Of a stretch of DNA of 64,000 nt, positions 36,133 to 46,577 are shown in pieces (position 1 is the stretch's first letter; each line of letters begins with the position of its first letter). The notes under the pieces were generated by a model. That model had not been told where the DNA came from and made no database searches. It saw nothing but the letters and a program-made list of their open reading frames with translations. The stretch is from Devosia ureilytica. Its GTDB lineage: Bacteria > Pseudomonadota > Alphaproteobacteria > Rhizobiales > Devosiaceae. The position numbers and the translations under genes were made by a program. The DNA is taken from contig NZ_JAMZCU010000008.1 of NCBI RefSeq assembly GCF_024273195.1, forward strand, positions 1 through 64,000, in the 5' to 3' direction.

Positions 36133-37071
36133 ATGCTGCTGCTGCATCTATCAGACGTCGACGAGGCGAGCTGGGCCAGGGCCTTTGCCGAAGCGCTGGC
36201 GCCCTACCCCGTGGTGCGACGCGGCGATGATTTCGACCCTAAGGACATCCGCTATATCTTCGTGTGGAAACCCAAGCCGGATGCCTTTGACGGGCTGACC
36301 AATCTCAAGGCGGTGCTGTCGCTGGGGGCGGGCGTGGATGCGCTGCTCAAGCATCCCAAGCTGCCGGACGCACCCATCGTGCGCTTTGTCGATGCCGATC
36401 TCAGCCAGCGCATGAGCGATTATGTGGTGGCGCATGTGACCATGCACCATCGCCAGTTCAGCCGGTTCCGCGATGACCAGAAGGCGCGCCGCTGGAGCCA
36501 GTACTATCCGCCTGCCGCCGGAGAAACGACGGTGGGCATCATGGGCATGGGCGTGCTGGGGCAGGATGCGGTGACGCGGCTCAGGCCTCTGGGGTTTGAC
36601 CTGAGGAGTTGGAGCCGGACGCCAAAGGCCATGGAGGGGGTGGAGGGGTTTGCCGGGGATCAGCAGTTCGATGCGTTCCTTGCCGGCACTGACATCCTGG
36701 TCAATCTCCTGCCCCTGACACCCCAGACCACGGGCATTCTCAACCGCAAAACCTTTGCAAAGCTGCGGCGGGACCGGCTGGCGGGCGGGCCGGTAATCAT
36801 CAATGCCGCGCGGGGCGGGCATCAGCGCGAGGCCGATATTGTTGCGGCGCTGAGCGATGGCACACTGGGCGCGGCAAGCCTTGATGTCTTCGAGGTCGAA
36901 CCCCTACCCCCCGACAGCCCGCTGTGGGACCAGAATAATTGCTACATCACGCCCCATATTGCGGCGATTTCCAATGAAGCCAGCGGGGTGCGGTATTTTT
37001 CGCGGGCGCTGATGCGCCATGAGGCGGGCGAAGCCCTGCCCAACGTAGTAGACCGGAGCCGCGGATATTAG
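36133..37071 (+). CDS. Glyoxylate/hydroxypyruvate reductase A family (GhrA-like)
   Basis: A 312-residue D-2-hydroxyacid dehydrogenase. The NAD(P) fold has GIMGMGVLGQDAV. Catalytic residues are in NAARGG (Arg), FEVEPLP (Glu) and TPHIAAIS (His). VLSLGAGVDALLKHP is typical of GhrA. Expected reaction: reduction of glyoxylate and hydroxypyruvate with NADPH. The ATG at 36133 follows GAGGGAC; it lies after the terminator of the preceding gene and so needs its own promoter, or readthrough. Confidence 0.92.
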   Translation: MLLLHLSDVDEASWARAFAEALAPYPVVRRGDDFDPKDIRYIFVWKPKPDAFDGLTNLKAVLSLGAGVDALLKHPKLPDAPIVRFVDADLSQRMSDYVVAHVTMHHRQFSRFRDDQKARRWSQYYPPAAGETTVGIMGMGVLGQDAVTRLRPLGFDLRSWSRTPKAMEGVEGFAGDQQFDAFLAGTDILVNLLPLTPQTTGILNRKTFAKLRRDRLAGGPVIINAARGGHQREADIVAALSDGTLGAASLDVFEVEPLPPDSPLWDQNNCYITPHIAAISNEASGVRYFSRALMRHEAGEALPNVVDRSRGY

Positions 37072-37153
37072 AGTGACACGCAAAATTCACTGGTCAGCGT
37101 GCAGGTTAGCGTTCAAAGCAGCAGGTGCGTCATAGACAAACGGGTCGGGGTGC

Positions 37154-37867
37154 ATGACCGATACAGCGCAGCCGGGTAAACCCGGCCTCTACGAACGGCT
37201 CAAGTCCGCCACCGGCCACCCGATGGCCGAACCCATTCTGGCGCTGATCTGCTTTCTCGAAGCCATGATCGTGCCGGTGTTTCCCGAAGTGATGCTGGCG
37301 CCCATGATCCTGGCGGATCGGACGCGAGCCTGGCGGCTGGCGACCATATGCACCGTGTTTTCGGTGCTTGGCGGCGTCTTCGGTTATGCCATCGGCTATT
37401 TCCTGTTCGACAGCATCGGCAAGGGCATTGTCGAATTCTATGGCGCTGGCTCGGGCTTTGAACAGCTGCGCGAAAGTTTTGTCGCCAATGGCCCGTTCAT
37501 GATCATGATCGGGGCGGTCACCCCCATTCCGTTCAAGATCATCACCATCACCAGCGGCGTGGCCGGGGTGGACATCTGGACCTTCATCCTGTTCAGCCTG
37601 GTTGGACGGGGCCTGCGGTTCTTCTTTCCCTGTGGGCTGTTCTACTTCTTCGGGCCGGTGGCGAGCGCGTTCATCGAGAAACACAAGAAATGGGCCGGCT
37701 GGGTGATGCTGGCAGCAGTGATCGGGGGCTTTGCCGCTGCACCACTGCTGTTCCCCAAGCACGGTACCGAAGTCACCGACAAGGTGATCGAACAGACAAT
37801 CGGCACCGACATCATCCCCGGCAAGCTTTCAACGCTTGAGCAACCGTCGCCGGATCAGCGCGGATAG
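37154..37867 (+). CDS. YqaA/DedA-like membrane protein
   Basis: A 237-residue polytopic inner membrane protein of the DedA/SNARE-associated superfamily, YqaA branch. It has FLEAMIVPVFPEVMLAPMIL, GGVFGYAIGYFLFDSIG and TPIPFKIITITSGVAGVD, which match the conserved loops. Family members act in lipid-carrier flipping or proton-dependent transport. The end overlaps the convergent aminopeptidase gene by 13 bases. Confidence 0.88.
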   Translation: MTDTAQPGKPGLYERLKSATGHPMAEPILALICFLEAMIVPVFPEVMLAPMILADRTRAWRLATICTVFSVLGGVFGYAIGYFLFDSIGKGIVEFYGAGSGFEQLRESFVANGPFMIMIGAVTPIPFKIITITSGVAGVDIWTFILFSLVGRGLRFFFPCGLFYFFGPVASAFIEKHKKWAGWVMLAAVIGGFAAAPLLFPKHGTEVTDKVIEQTIGTDIIPGKLSTLEQPSPDQRG

Positions 37868-39204
37868 CGCTGACGCAGCAGGCCATAGACGGCGCGAATA
37901 CCCTGATCGGTGGCGCCGACCGGACGGCCGGGACGGGCATCGGGCGCCCAGCCGAAGATATCGAGATGCACCCAGGCAGCAGCGTGCTTGACGAAGCGCC
38001 GGAGGAACAGGGCCGCAGTGACCGAGCCGGCATGGCCGCCAGTCGCCGCATTGTTGATATCAGCGATCTTTGAGGCCAACAGACTGTCGTAGCTGGACCA
38101 GAGCGGCATGCGCCACAGCGGGTCCTCGGCGGCCATGCCGGCGGTGAGAAGCCTGGCAGCGACGCCGTCATCGGTGGCATAAAGAGCCGGAAGGTCAGGC
38201 CCAAGCGCCACGCGGGCTGCGCCGGTCAGGGTCGCCATATCAACCAGCAGGTCCGGTGCCTCCTCGTCGGCCAAGGCCAGGGCATCGGCCAGAATCAAGC
38301 GGCCTTCGGCATCGGTATTGCCGATTTCGACACTGAGGCCAGCGCGCGAGCGGAGCACATCGCCGGGCCGGAAGGCATTGGAGGCGATGGAATTTTCCAC
38401 CACCGGCAGCAGTACGCGCAGGCGCACCGGCAGCTGGGCCGACATGATGACATGGGCCAGCCCCAACACATTGGCGGCGCCACCCATATCCTTTTTCATC
38501 GACAGCATGCCGGCGGCGGTCTTGATATCGAGGCCGCCGGTGTCGAAGGTGACGCCCTTGCCCACAAGCGTGACCTTGGGATGGCCGGCATTGCCCCAGG
38601 TGAGATCGATGAGGCGCGGCGCCTGGGCGCTGGCGCGGCCAACGGCGTGGATCATCGGGAAATTGGCGCTCAACAAGTCGTCGCCCTTGGTGACCGTGAT
38701 CGACATGGCATGGCGCCGGGCAAAATCGCGGGTGGTCTGTTCCAGCGCATCGGGGCCAAGATCATTGGCCGGGGTGTTGATGAGATCGCGCGCCAGCGTG
38801 GCTGCCTCGACCTGGCGCTCAACCTCGGCCGCATCGGCGGCGTCGGGCAGGCTGAGCGTGGGCATGGCCCGCTGTTCGCGGTAGCGATCAAAGCGATAGG
38901 CTCCCAGCCGGAAGGCAATTGCCGACAAGGTCGGGTCGCCAAACTCGCCTGCAAGGCGAAAGGCGCCTTCGGGGAGACCGGCACCGGCCAGGCCGGCAAC
39001 AAAGGGAGAGCGGCCCTCAGCCGCCCCCACCCCGAACAGCCAGAGGTCGATGGCGCCTTCGGCCCCGGGCACGGCCAGCAGGCGGCCGCGCTGGCCAGTA
39101 AAGCCATTGGACCGGGCCCAGGCCTTATGCGCGGGCGCGATATCCGCCGCATCAAGACCCCCATCCGAGACGAAATGCAGGGTGGTAATGGACGTGGTGG
39201 ACAT
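37855..39204 (-). CDS. Leucyl aminopeptidase family protein (M17)
   Basis: A 449-residue cytosolic dizinc aminopeptidase. The catalytic domain (from about 150) contains LVGKGVTFDTGGLDIK with a metal-binding Lys and Asp, MKKDMGGAANVLG, and the M17 signature NTDAEGRLILADAL with Asp and Glu ligands plus the catalytic Arg. The N-terminal macro-like domain is more divergent. It overlaps the convergent YqaA-like gene. It is probably involved in peptide turnover. Confidence 0.93.
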   Translation of the reverse strand: MSTTSITTLHFVSDGGLDAADIAPAHKAWARSNGFTGQRGRLLAVPGAEGAIDLWLFGVGAAEGRSPFVAGLAGAGLPEGAFRLAGEFGDPTLSAIAFRLGAYRFDRYREQRAMPTLSLPDAADAAEVERQVEAATLARDLINTPANDLGPDALEQTTRDFARRHAMSITVTKGDDLLSANFPMIHAVGRASAQAPRLIDLTWGNAGHPKVTLVGKGVTFDTGGLDIKTAAGMLSMKKDMGGAANVLGLAHVIMSAQLPVRLRVLLPVVENSIASNAFRPGDVLRSRAGLSVEIGNTDAEGRLILADALALADEEAPDLLVDMATLTGAARVALGPDLPALYATDDGVAARLLTAGMAAEDPLWRMPLWSSYDSLLASKIADINNAATGGHAGSVTAALFLRRFVKHAAAWVHLDIFGWAPDARPGRPVGATDQGIRAVYGLLRQRYPR

Positions 39205-39352
39205 GGGGCGGGCTCCGTTGATTCTTCGTCACTTCTAGCCGCCGCAAGGGAACGGGGCAACGCCGGCCGGGGCGCTTAACCGGGCGTTAGGGTTAATGAT
39301 CTATTGCTCAGAGCATGATTTAAGCGGCCAATCCATTGGCCGGGAGTGCGAC

Positions 39353-40123
39353 GTGTTCAACGCCAATCGGATCGCCAAGTCCTTGCGCCCGCTGCTGCTG
39401 GCGGGCGTCGCAGCGCTGGCGCTGTCGGCCTGCGCCTCCAATCGCGGGCAGATGGGCGCAGCAGACTATTCAGGCATGAGCGCGGCGCAAAGCCGGGCGA
39501 GCCTGGGCGAATTGACCGCACGCTATCGCGCCAATCCGCGTGACAGGGGCGTGGTGATCAATTACGCAGCCGCCCTTCGCGCCGCCGGGCAGCCCGATCA
39601 GGCCGCAGCGGCGCTCGAACAGGCTATTGCCCACAACCCCGACGACGTGGCGATTTCGGTTGCCTATGCCAAGGCACTGACCGCATCCGGCCGGTTCGAC
39701 CAGTCGCTGCAGGTGCTGCAGAATGTCATTCGGCCCGACGCACCGGACTGGAATGCGCTCCTCGTGATGGGCGCCACGCTCGACCAGATGGGCCGGCACG
39801 ACCAGGCTCGCACCATCTATGTGCAGGCGGCGGTGATTGCGCCGGGCGAAGCCTCCATCGAGACAAACCTGGGCCTCTCCTTTGCCATGACCAACGAGCT
39901 GACCACGGCCGAGACGCATCTGCGGCGGGCCGTGCAGATGCGCGGCGCCTCGACCCAGACACGGCAGAACCTGGCGCTGGTGGTGGGGCTGCAAGGCCGG
40001 TTCGACGAAGCCCGGGCCATCTACGGCGCCGAACTGCCGCCCGAACAGGTCGAGGCCAATATGGCCTATGTGCGGGCACTGCTGACCCAGCAGAACCGAT
40101 GGGATCTGATCGATAAGGGGTGA
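39353..40123 (+). CDS. tadD: TadD-like TPR lipoprotein of the pilus locus
   Basis: A 256-residue lipoprotein. The lipobox LSAC gives lipidated Cys27, and TPR-like helices follow (about 60-240). TadD-type proteins assist secretin assembly and pilus biogenesis. A GTG start at 39353 follows GGGAG by six bases; an ATG at 39296 gives a frame without signal peptide at the start. It is on the plus strand, facing the end of the minus-strand tad operon, instead of being downstream of tadC as usual. Confidence 0.88.
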   Translation: MFNANRIAKSLRPLLLAGVAALALSACASNRGQMGAADYSGMSAAQSRASLGELTARYRANPRDRGVVINYAAALRAAGQPDQAAAALEQAIAHNPDDVAISVAYAKALTASGRFDQSLQVLQNVIRPDAPDWNALLVMGATLDQMGRHDQARTIYVQAAVIAPGEASIETNLGLSFAMTNELTTAETHLRRAVQMRGASTQTRQNLALVVGLQGRFDEARAIYGAELPPEQVEANMAYVRALLTQQNRWDLIDKG

Positions 40124-40319
40124 AGGTTTCCGCACACCTCACCGACAAACAACTGTGTCTTTGGCTCCACCCCACCCTCAATCCCTCCCCCTCAAAGGGA
40201 GGGAGGCGCAAGCACGACACGCCGAGTTCATCGTCTCCCTTCCCCCGGTGAGGAGGGATCAGGGGTGTGGGTTCCTTAAGGCAGAGGCCAGGCAGACCAA
40301 GTGGAGATCGCGCGGCCGA

Positions 40320-41333
40320 TTAGCCGCCGCCCATGGTGCGCGAGACCGAGCCCGTAAACACCTGGATCATGGCGGGCGACAGGATGACGATGAAGAGCAC
40401 CGGCAGGAAGAAGATGATCAGCGGCACGGTGAGCTTGGGCGGAAGGGCCGCGGCTTTCTTTTCGGCTTCCATCATGCGGGCTTCGCGGCCTTCTTCGGCC
40501 ATGACGCGGAGCGCCTGACCCACCGACGTGCCATAGCGGTCGGCCTGGATGAGGGCGGTCATTACTGATTTGACGTTGTCGAGGCCGGTGCGGCGGCCAA
40601 GATTGTCATAGGCGCGGCCGCGATCTTCGAGAAAGGACAGCTCGGCGGTGGTGAGCGTCAGCTCTTCGGCCAGTTCGACCGACTGGCCGCCGATTTCCTT
40701 GGCGACGCGCTTGAACGCATGTTCCATCGACATGCCCGCCTCAACGCAGAGCAGCAGCAGATCGAGACAATCGGGCCAGGAGCGGCGAATGGAAGTCTGG
40801 CGCTTCTGGATCTTGTTGCTGAGCAGAATGACCGGCAGGTAGGCGCCAAGCAGACCAGCGCCAATGGCATAGACCAGGTTGAGATAGAGCGGGCGTTCAC
40901 CGGGCGACAGGATAAGCAGATAGAAGGCCGCTACGGCGAAAATGGCCAGCGGATAGACCAGGCGCTGGAACAGGAACTTGGTCAGCTCCCCCTGCCCGCG
41001 CAGTCCGGCCATGGCCAGCTTGTCGATGGTGTTATCGTCCTGAAAGGCCTTTTTGAGATCGAAGCGCTCCACGGCCCGCTTCATATAGGACTTGGCCTCG
41101 GTGCCACGCCGGATCGAGGTCCGTCCATCGGCATTGAGGTTGCCGCCGCGCAGCCGCGCCATTTCCTCGGCGCGCATCTTGTCGCGCTCGACGGCGACGC
41201 GCTTGATGCGGCCCCGCATTTCCTGGCGGCCGATCATGGAAGAGCCGAAGGTGAAGACCACCGCTGCAGCCGACACCGCCGCCAGAACAGCAATGAGGAA
41301 ATCCCGTTGGGTGAGCAGTTCGACGATATTCAT
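40320..41333 (-). CDS. tadC: Tad pilus platform protein TadC
   Basis: A 337-residue inner membrane protein with the T2SSF domain (about 180-310, CLDLLLLCVEAGMSMEHAF and LGTSVGQALRVMAEE-type sequence) and transmembrane segments near 20, 120-140, 150-170 and 305-330. It forms the platform with TadB for pilus extrusion. It starts 12 bp after tadB ends and closes the minus-strand operon; the convergent tadD ends about 200 bp away. Confidence 0.93.
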   Translation of the reverse strand: MNIVELLTQRDFLIAVLAAVSAAAVVFTFGSSMIGRQEMRGRIKRVAVERDKMRAEEMARLRGGNLNADGRTSIRRGTEAKSYMKRAVERFDLKKAFQDDNTIDKLAMAGLRGQGELTKFLFQRLVYPLAIFAVAAFYLLILSPGERPLYLNLVYAIGAGLLGAYLPVILLSNKIQKRQTSIRRSWPDCLDLLLLCVEAGMSMEHAFKRVAKEIGGQSVELAEELTLTTAELSFLEDRGRAYDNLGRRTGLDNVKSVMTALIQADRYGTSVGQALRVMAEEGREARMMEAEKKAAALPPKLTVPLIIFFLPVLFIVILSPAMIQVFTGSVSRTMGGG

Positions 41334-41345
41334 CCTGGCGCGCCC

Positions 41346-42320
41346 CTAGACCTCGAACTGAACCATGCGATTCATGACGAATATGCCGGTGGCCAGCATG
41401 ACAACGCCGACACCCAGGCAGACATTGCCGATGGGCGTGGTGAAAAGCGGCACCAGATAGCTCGGTGAAACCAGCGACACCAGAATCGCCACGACGATGG
41501 GCAGCGAGCCGATAATGCCTGCCGAAGCCTTGGCTTCGGAGGACATGGCCTTGACCTTCTGTTTCATCTTCTTGCGATTGCGCAGCACGCGGGCAAGGTT
41601 TCCCAGCGCTTCGGAGAGATTGCCGCCGGCCTGCTGCTGAACGGAAATCACCACGACGAAGAAATTCACTTCCGGCAAGGGCACGCGTTCGAGCAGCACC
41701 TGCACCGCCTCGGTCATGGAAAAGCCGAAGCTCTGCTGATCGAGCACGCGGGCGAATTCGCTTCGCACCGGCTCCTTGGTATCCTTGGCCACCACGCGCA
41801 TGGAATCGTTGAGCGGCAGGCCGGTCTTGACGCCGCGCACAATGGCCTCGATGGCATTGGGCAGTTCGTCAAGGAAGCGGTTCTGATAGCGCTTGCGCCG
41901 GTGCGACACATACATGCGCGGCAAGAGATAGGCGCCGGCGACGGCAAAGATCGCCGCGAAGTAGAACGGCACCTGGGCGATGAACAGCACCACGAACAGG
42001 CCAGCGCCGAAAATGACGCTGTTGCGAATGAAGGTGGCCGGCTTGATGGTCATGCCGGCCTGGAAGATCAGGTCGGACAGGCGCAGGCGCTTTCTGGCAT
42101 TGAGCTCGTCGGTCTGGGACTTGAGCGCCTGCTGCACGTTTTTGCGGCGGTTTTCCTTGGTGCGATTGGCATCGATGTCGCGGCGATTGGTGCGAATATC
42201 GCCCTGGAAGGCTTTCATGCGCTGCTGGGCGCGCTTGTTGCCGAGGGCAGACGGCACCAGCGCAAATCCGGCGGCGCCGATGGTCAGTGCAAAAAGGGCA
42301 ATCAGCACGAGCATGGTCAT
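41346..42320 (-). CDS. tadB: Tad pilus platform protein TadB
   Basis: A 324-residue inner membrane protein with the T2SSF domain (about 160-285: LPNAIEAIVRGVKTGLPLNDSM, VQQQAGGNLSEAL, SSEAKASAGIIGSLP). Transmembrane segments lie near 5-25, 100-135, 265-285 and 295-315. It is the partner of TadC on the platform. It starts two bases before the tadA stop region and is part of the operon. Confidence 0.93.
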   Translation of the reverse strand: MTMLVLIALFALTIGAAGFALVPSALGNKRAQQRMKAFQGDIRTNRRDIDANRTKENRRKNVQQALKSQTDELNARKRLRLSDLIFQAGMTIKPATFIRNSVIFGAGLFVVLFIAQVPFYFAAIFAVAGAYLLPRMYVSHRRKRYQNRFLDELPNAIEAIVRGVKTGLPLNDSMRVVAKDTKEPVRSEFARVLDQQSFGFSMTEAVQVLLERVPLPEVNFFVVVISVQQQAGGNLSEALGNLARVLRNRKKMKQKVKAMSSEAKASAGIIGSLPIVVAILVSLVSPSYLVPLFTTPIGNVCLGVGVVMLATGIFVMNRMVQFEV

Positions 42321-42322
42321 GG

Positions 42323-43810
42323 TCAGTGCCCCAGGATCTCGTGCTGTTCGGTATTGGCTTTTTCGAGCGCCTCGACCAGGTTGGCTTCTTCGTTGAAGTA
42401 GCGGGCGCGCTCGGTGAACTGGGGCTTGGTAATGCCGGTGGAGCGGTGCTTGCCGACCAGCATGCCATTGGCGTCTTCGCCCAGGATGTCATAGACAAAA
42501 ACGTCCTGGGTCACGATGACATCGCCTTCCATGCCCAGCACTTCGGTGATGTGGGTGATACGGCGTGAACCGTCGCGCAGGCGGGCGGCCTGGACGATGA
42601 CGTCGATGGACGACACCACCATTTCGCGGATGGTGCGGCTGGGCAGAGAGTAACCGCCCATGGTGATCATGGATTCCAGGCGGCTGAGAGCTTCGCGCGG
42701 GGAGTTGGCGTGCAATGTGCCCATGGAGCCGTCGTGGCCGGTGTTCATGGCCTGAAGCAAGTCGAAGCTTTCGGGGCCACGCACCTCGCCCACGATGATG
42801 CGTTCGGGGCGCATACGCAGGCAGTTCTTGATGAGATCGCGCATGGTGATCTCGCCTTCGCCCTCAAGGTTGGGCGGGCGGGTTTCAAGACGCACCACAT
42901 GGGGCTGCTGGAGCTGAAGCTCGGCCGAGTCTTCGCAGGTGATGACGCGCTCGTCCTTCTCGATGAAGGCGGTGAGGCAGTTGAGCAGCGTGGTCTTGCC
43001 CGAACCGGTACCGCCCGAAATCAGCACATTGGCACGGACGCGCCCGAGGATGCGCAGCACCTCGGCGCCTTCAGGGGAGATGGAATTGTATTTGACCAGC
43101 TGCTGGAGGGTCAGCTTGTCCTTCTTGAACTTACGAATGGTGAGCGCGGCGCCATCGATGGCCAGCGGCGGGGCAATGACATTGACGCGGGAGCCGTCGG
43201 GGAGGCGGGCGTCGCAGATGGGCGAGCCTTCATCAACGCGGCGACCAACCTGGCTGACGATGCGCTGGCAGACGTTCATCAGGTGCGCGTCGTCGCGGAA
43301 GCGCACATTGGTCAGGCGCACCTTGCCGCCCACTTCGATGTAGCACTTCTGCGAGCCGTTCACCATGATGTCGGCGATGTCGTCGCGCGCCAGCAGGGGC
43401 TCGAGCGGACCATAGCCGAGCACGTCATTGCAAATGTCCTCGAGCAGGTCTTCCTGCTCGGAGATGGACATGACGATGGATTTGAGCGCGATGATTTCGG
43501 CGACGATGTCGCGGATTTCCTCGCGCGCCGCCTGGGTCTCCATGGTCGCGAGCTGGCTCAGATCGATTGAATCGATCAGGGCGTTGAAGATGGCGGACTT
43601 GGTCTGGAAATATTCCTTGGCGCGCTGCGCGTCGGCGGGGGCGCGAACATCCAGCACCTCGTCGGTGGTGCGCATGCGGGCGGCCATGGTGTCGCCATCG
43701 CTGGCACGGCGCTGCACCGGCGCGGCGGCCGGCGGCGGGCTGGCAATGGGGCGCGGTGCCTCGCTCAGTCCGGGTGTGTTGCCGCCGAATGTGGTGCGCT
43801 TGCCAAACAT
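42323..43810 (-). CDS. cpaF: Tad pilus assembly ATPase TadA/CpaF
   Basis: A 495-residue hexameric ATPase that powers pilus extension and retraction. Walker A is [14 protein letters not shown], the Asp box and Walker B lie in ITCEDSAEL and [12 protein letters not shown], and the His box is [13 protein letters not shown]. The N-terminal domain (about 1-150) is that of CpaF. It is followed by tadB with no gap to speak of. Its upstream neighbour is cpaE. Confidence 0.96.
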   Translation of the reverse strand: MFGKRTTFGGNTPGLSEAPRPIASPPPAAAPVQRRASDGDTMAARMRTTDEVLDVRAPADAQRAKEYFQTKSAIFNALIDSIDLSQLATMETQAAREEIRDIVAEIIALKSIVMSISEQEDLLEDICNDVLGYGPLEPLLARDDIADIMVNGSQKCYIEVGGKVRLTNVRFRDDAHLMNVCQRIVSQVGRRVDEGSPICDARLPDGSRVNVIAPPLAIDGAALTIRKFKKDKLTLQQLVKYNSISPEGAEVLRILGRVRANVLISGGTGSGKTTLLNCLTAFIEKDERVITCEDSAELQLQQPHVVRLETRPPNLEGEGEITMRDLIKNCLRMRPERIIVGEVRGPESFDLLQAMNTGHDGSMGTLHANSPREALSRLESMITMGGYSLPSRTIREMVVSSIDVIVQAARLRDGSRRITHITEVLGMEGDVIVTQDVFVYDILGEDANGMLVGKHRSTGITKPQFTERARYFNEEANLVEALEKANTEQHEILGH

Positions 43811-43848
43811 TTATGCCCTACTGTCCCTGGTCCCTCGTCCTGCCTGCA

Positions 43849-45123
43849 CTAGGCCCGCTTCTTGAACATCGCGGGGAGCTTGAGCAGGCTGCCGGACTTG
43901 CCGCCACCGTGGCTGACCTGCCGGCCGGTGACCTGCATGCCGATGGCGCGGTAAATTTCATTGACCTTGTTGTTCGCCGAGACCTCGGCAATCATCTGGC
44001 CGTTGTTGGCCGCGGTGCCGAACAGCGCCGCATCAAAGCCGATCTGACCGATCAGGCTGCATTCCACCGACGAAGCAAATTCGCTGGCGCCGATCTCGGG
44101 GCGGCGCGGCACGCCCTGCTTGTTGATGACCAGCTTGGGCGCACTGTCCGTCAGGCGCATGGCCTTGATCGCATCGGCCATGTTCTTGGCATTGCGCAGA
44201 TTGGCCAGGTCGGGCTCGGCAACGATGACGACATCATCGATGGAAGCCAGGGTCTGGCGCGTCCAGGCATTCCAGGCGTGGGGAATATCGAGGACGATGA
44301 CCGGCACGCTTCTCTGGCAGATCTCGATGATCCCCTCGAACTCGCGTTCCTCGAAATCCCAGGTGCGCTCGAGGGTCGCCGGGGCGGTCAGCAGATTAAT
44401 GTGATTGGCCGCCTTGCTCATCAACCGGTCCAGCATGGTCTGATCGACCTTCTGGTTGGCCAGCACCGCGTCCGCAAGGCCGTGGGGCGGGTCCTGATTG
44501 AAGTTGAGACCGGCGGTGCCAAAGGGCAGGTCCATGTCAAGGATCAGGCAATCCTGCCGAAGACTGGTGGCGATGGCCCAGGCGACATTGTGCGAAATGG
44601 TGGAGCTGCCTGCTCCGCCCTTGGCCGAGATAAAGCCAACCGTACGACCAATGGGGGCGGCGCCTTCGGCGGCATAGAGCTCGGTGATGGAGGTGACCAG
44701 CTCGGCAGAGGTCGCGGGGAGCACGACATATTCGGAAATGCCCGAGCGGATCAGCTCGCGATAGAGCAGCACGTCATTGACATGGCCTAGCACGATCACC
44801 CGGGTCGAGGCGTCGCAGACCTCGGCAAGCCGGCTGAGACTGCCGGGGATTTCCTGGGGCGAAAGCACCGTTTCGACAATGATCAGATTGGGAGTCGGAT
44901 TGGACTTGTAGGTCTCGACCGCACCGTCGATGCCGCCATTATGGGTGGTGAGCGCCACCTTGGACATGCGCCTGTCGTGCATGGCGCTTTCGACCAATTG
45001 GGCCGTCTGGGAATGTTCGCAGAAGGCCTGGATGGTGATGCGTGGCACCAGCCGGGCGCCGGAGGCGATCTCGGCGGCCGCGTCTTCAACCTGCGGGGGC
45101 TGCTCAGGGGTAAGAAAACTCAT
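43849..45123 (-). CDS. cpaE: Pilus localisation ATPase CpaE/TadZ
   Basis: A 424-residue protein with an atypical receiver-like domain (about 35-145) and a MinD/ParA-type ATPase domain with the deviant Walker A AKGGAGSSTISHN and the Walker A' DMDLPFG. It sets the pole where the pilus machine is built. The ATG at 45123 was chosen over a frame starting at 45255 that lies within cpaC. Only 25 bp separate it from cpaC; cpaD, which usually sits here, is absent. Confidence 0.93.
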   Translation of the reverse strand: MSFLTPEQPPQVEDAAAEIASGARLVPRITIQAFCEHSQTAQLVESAMHDRRMSKVALTTHNGGIDGAVETYKSNPTPNLIIVETVLSPQEIPGSLSRLAEVCDASTRVIVLGHVNDVLLYRELIRSGISEYVVLPATSAELVTSITELYAAEGAAPIGRTVGFISAKGGAGSSTISHNVAWAIATSLRQDCLILDMDLPFGTAGLNFNQDPPHGLADAVLANQKVDQTMLDRLMSKAANHINLLTAPATLERTWDFEEREFEGIIEICQRSVPVIVLDIPHAWNAWTRQTLASIDDVVIVAEPDLANLRNAKNMADAIKAMRLTDSAPKLVINKQGVPRRPEIGASEFASSVECSLIGQIGFDAALFGTAANNGQMIAEVSANNKVNEIYRAIGMQVTGRQVSHGGGKSGSLLKLPAMFKKRA

Positions 45124-45148
45124 TGGAAAAGCTGCTCCTCGTCCGCAA

Positions 45149-46570
45149 TCAATCCAGCACGAAGCCGACCGAGCCGGAGAACCCGGCCCGGAACTCGCCC
45201 GTCGCACCAACGCCGTACATATTTTCAAGTCGTCCGAGGAAAATGCCCTCCGCATCGCTGGCCATGGCCGAGGTATCGGTGGGCACAGGGATGGAATTGG
45301 CCGGACTCGGGGCCACGAGATAGGGGGTCACCAGAATGACCAGTTCGGTCTGCTGGGTCTGATAGTCACGCGAGCGGAACAGCGCCCCCAGGATCGGGAT
45401 ATCGCCCAGCACCGGGAACTGTTCGATGTTCTGGCGGGAGGACTCCTGCAGCAAGCCGCCGATGGCCAAGGTCATGCCGCTGGGGACCTCGATGGAGGTG
45501 GCGGCCTGACGCTTGGTGATCGAGAAGTCGGCCTGCGGTTCGGACACTGATGTGTCGACCTTAAGGCCTATATTGCCATTGGACTTGACCGTGGGAACGA
45601 AGGAGAGTTCCACGCCATAGGGCTTGAACAGCACCGTGCGCGTATTCTCGTCCTCGTCATAGGTGTAATATGGCAGCTCGCCGCCAGCGAGGAACTTGGC
45701 TTGCTCTCCCGAGATGGCAGTAAGCGTCGGCTGGGCCAGAACCCTGAGCGCGCCGCGGCCTTCGAGCGCTCGCACGGCGGCTGCCACCGCATTGCCATTG
45801 CCGTCGCCAAATTGAACGTCGAGACCATCGACGGGGAAGGCATCGGTGAGCAGGCGGTTGGTGAACTGCAGCAGATTGGTGGTGCCAACGTTGAGTAGAG
45901 CGCCAAAATTGATGCCGAACTGGCGGGCGACGTCGCGCTTCACCTCGGAGACGGTCACCTGCAGCATGACCTGCTGGGCGCCCGCAACATCGATGATGCT
46001 GGCAACATTGTCCGCGCCGCCGGCGAACTGGGTGGCCACGGCGATGGCGCGGTCGCGATCTTCGGAAGACAATACCGTGCCACTGAGCACGACGCGATTG
46101 GTCTCGCCACCAAGGGTCACCGACTCGACCCGGATATGTGAGCCGGGGATGACGCGGGCCAGCGCCGATTCCAGCGCATTGCCAACCTGGGAGGGCTGCT
46201 CCATGACGCGCAGGTCCAGCACCTGGATGGTGCGCCCATTGTCGTCGAGGAAGAACACATTGGTATCGCCACCCGTGACGCCCTGAATGATAGCGCGGGT
46301 GCGGGTGCGCATGATCGCCGCTGCCACATTGGGCTGGGAGACAATCACCTCGGCCACGCCCGCCGGCAGATCGACGATCATCGACTTGTTCAGTTCGATT
46401 TCGAGCGTGCGGACCGCGCCATAGGCGCTGCCGGCGATGGTGACATGGGCCTGCGCCTGGGCAAAGCCCGGCGCCGTGGCGGCAGAGGTCAACATCAGCG
46501 CGGCGAGGCCAGCGGCCAGAAGTGCCCTGGGGCGGCGGGACATGAGCGGGTTCGCTTTGTGCATCATCAT
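45149..46570 (-). CDS. cpaC: Tad pilus secretin CpaC/RcpA
   Basis: A 473-residue outer membrane secretin. Signal peptide (1-37) precedes an N domain (about 45-115), a BON-like domain (130-195) and the secretin domain (about 215-425) with VLAQPTLTAISGEQAKFLAGG, VPSGMTLAIGGLLQ and VPVLGDIPILGALF-type closing motif (FPVLGDIPILGALFRS). Three ATGs are stacked at the start; the first follows AGGGG. Confidence 0.95.
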   Translation of the reverse strand: MMMHKANPLMSRRPRALLAAGLAALMLTSAATAPGFAQAQAHVTIAGSAYGAVRTLEIELNKSMIVDLPAGVAEVIVSQPNVAAAIMRTRTRAIIQGVTGGDTNVFFLDDNGRTIQVLDLRVMEQPSQVGNALESALARVIPGSHIRVESVTLGGETNRVVLSGTVLSSEDRDRAIAVATQFAGGADNVASIIDVAGAQQVMLQVTVSEVKRDVARQFGINFGALLNVGTTNLLQFTNRLLTDAFPVDGLDVQFGDGNGNAVAAAVRALEGRGALRVLAQPTLTAISGEQAKFLAGGELPYYTYDEDENTRTVLFKPYGVELSFVPTVKSNGNIGLKVDTSVSEPQADFSITKRQAATSIEVPSGMTLAIGGLLQESSRQNIEQFPVLGDIPILGALFRSRDYQTQQTELVILVTPYLVAPSPANSIPVPTDTSAMASDAEGIFLGRLENMYGVGATGEFRAGFSGSVGFVLD

Positions 46571-46577
46571 ATCGCCC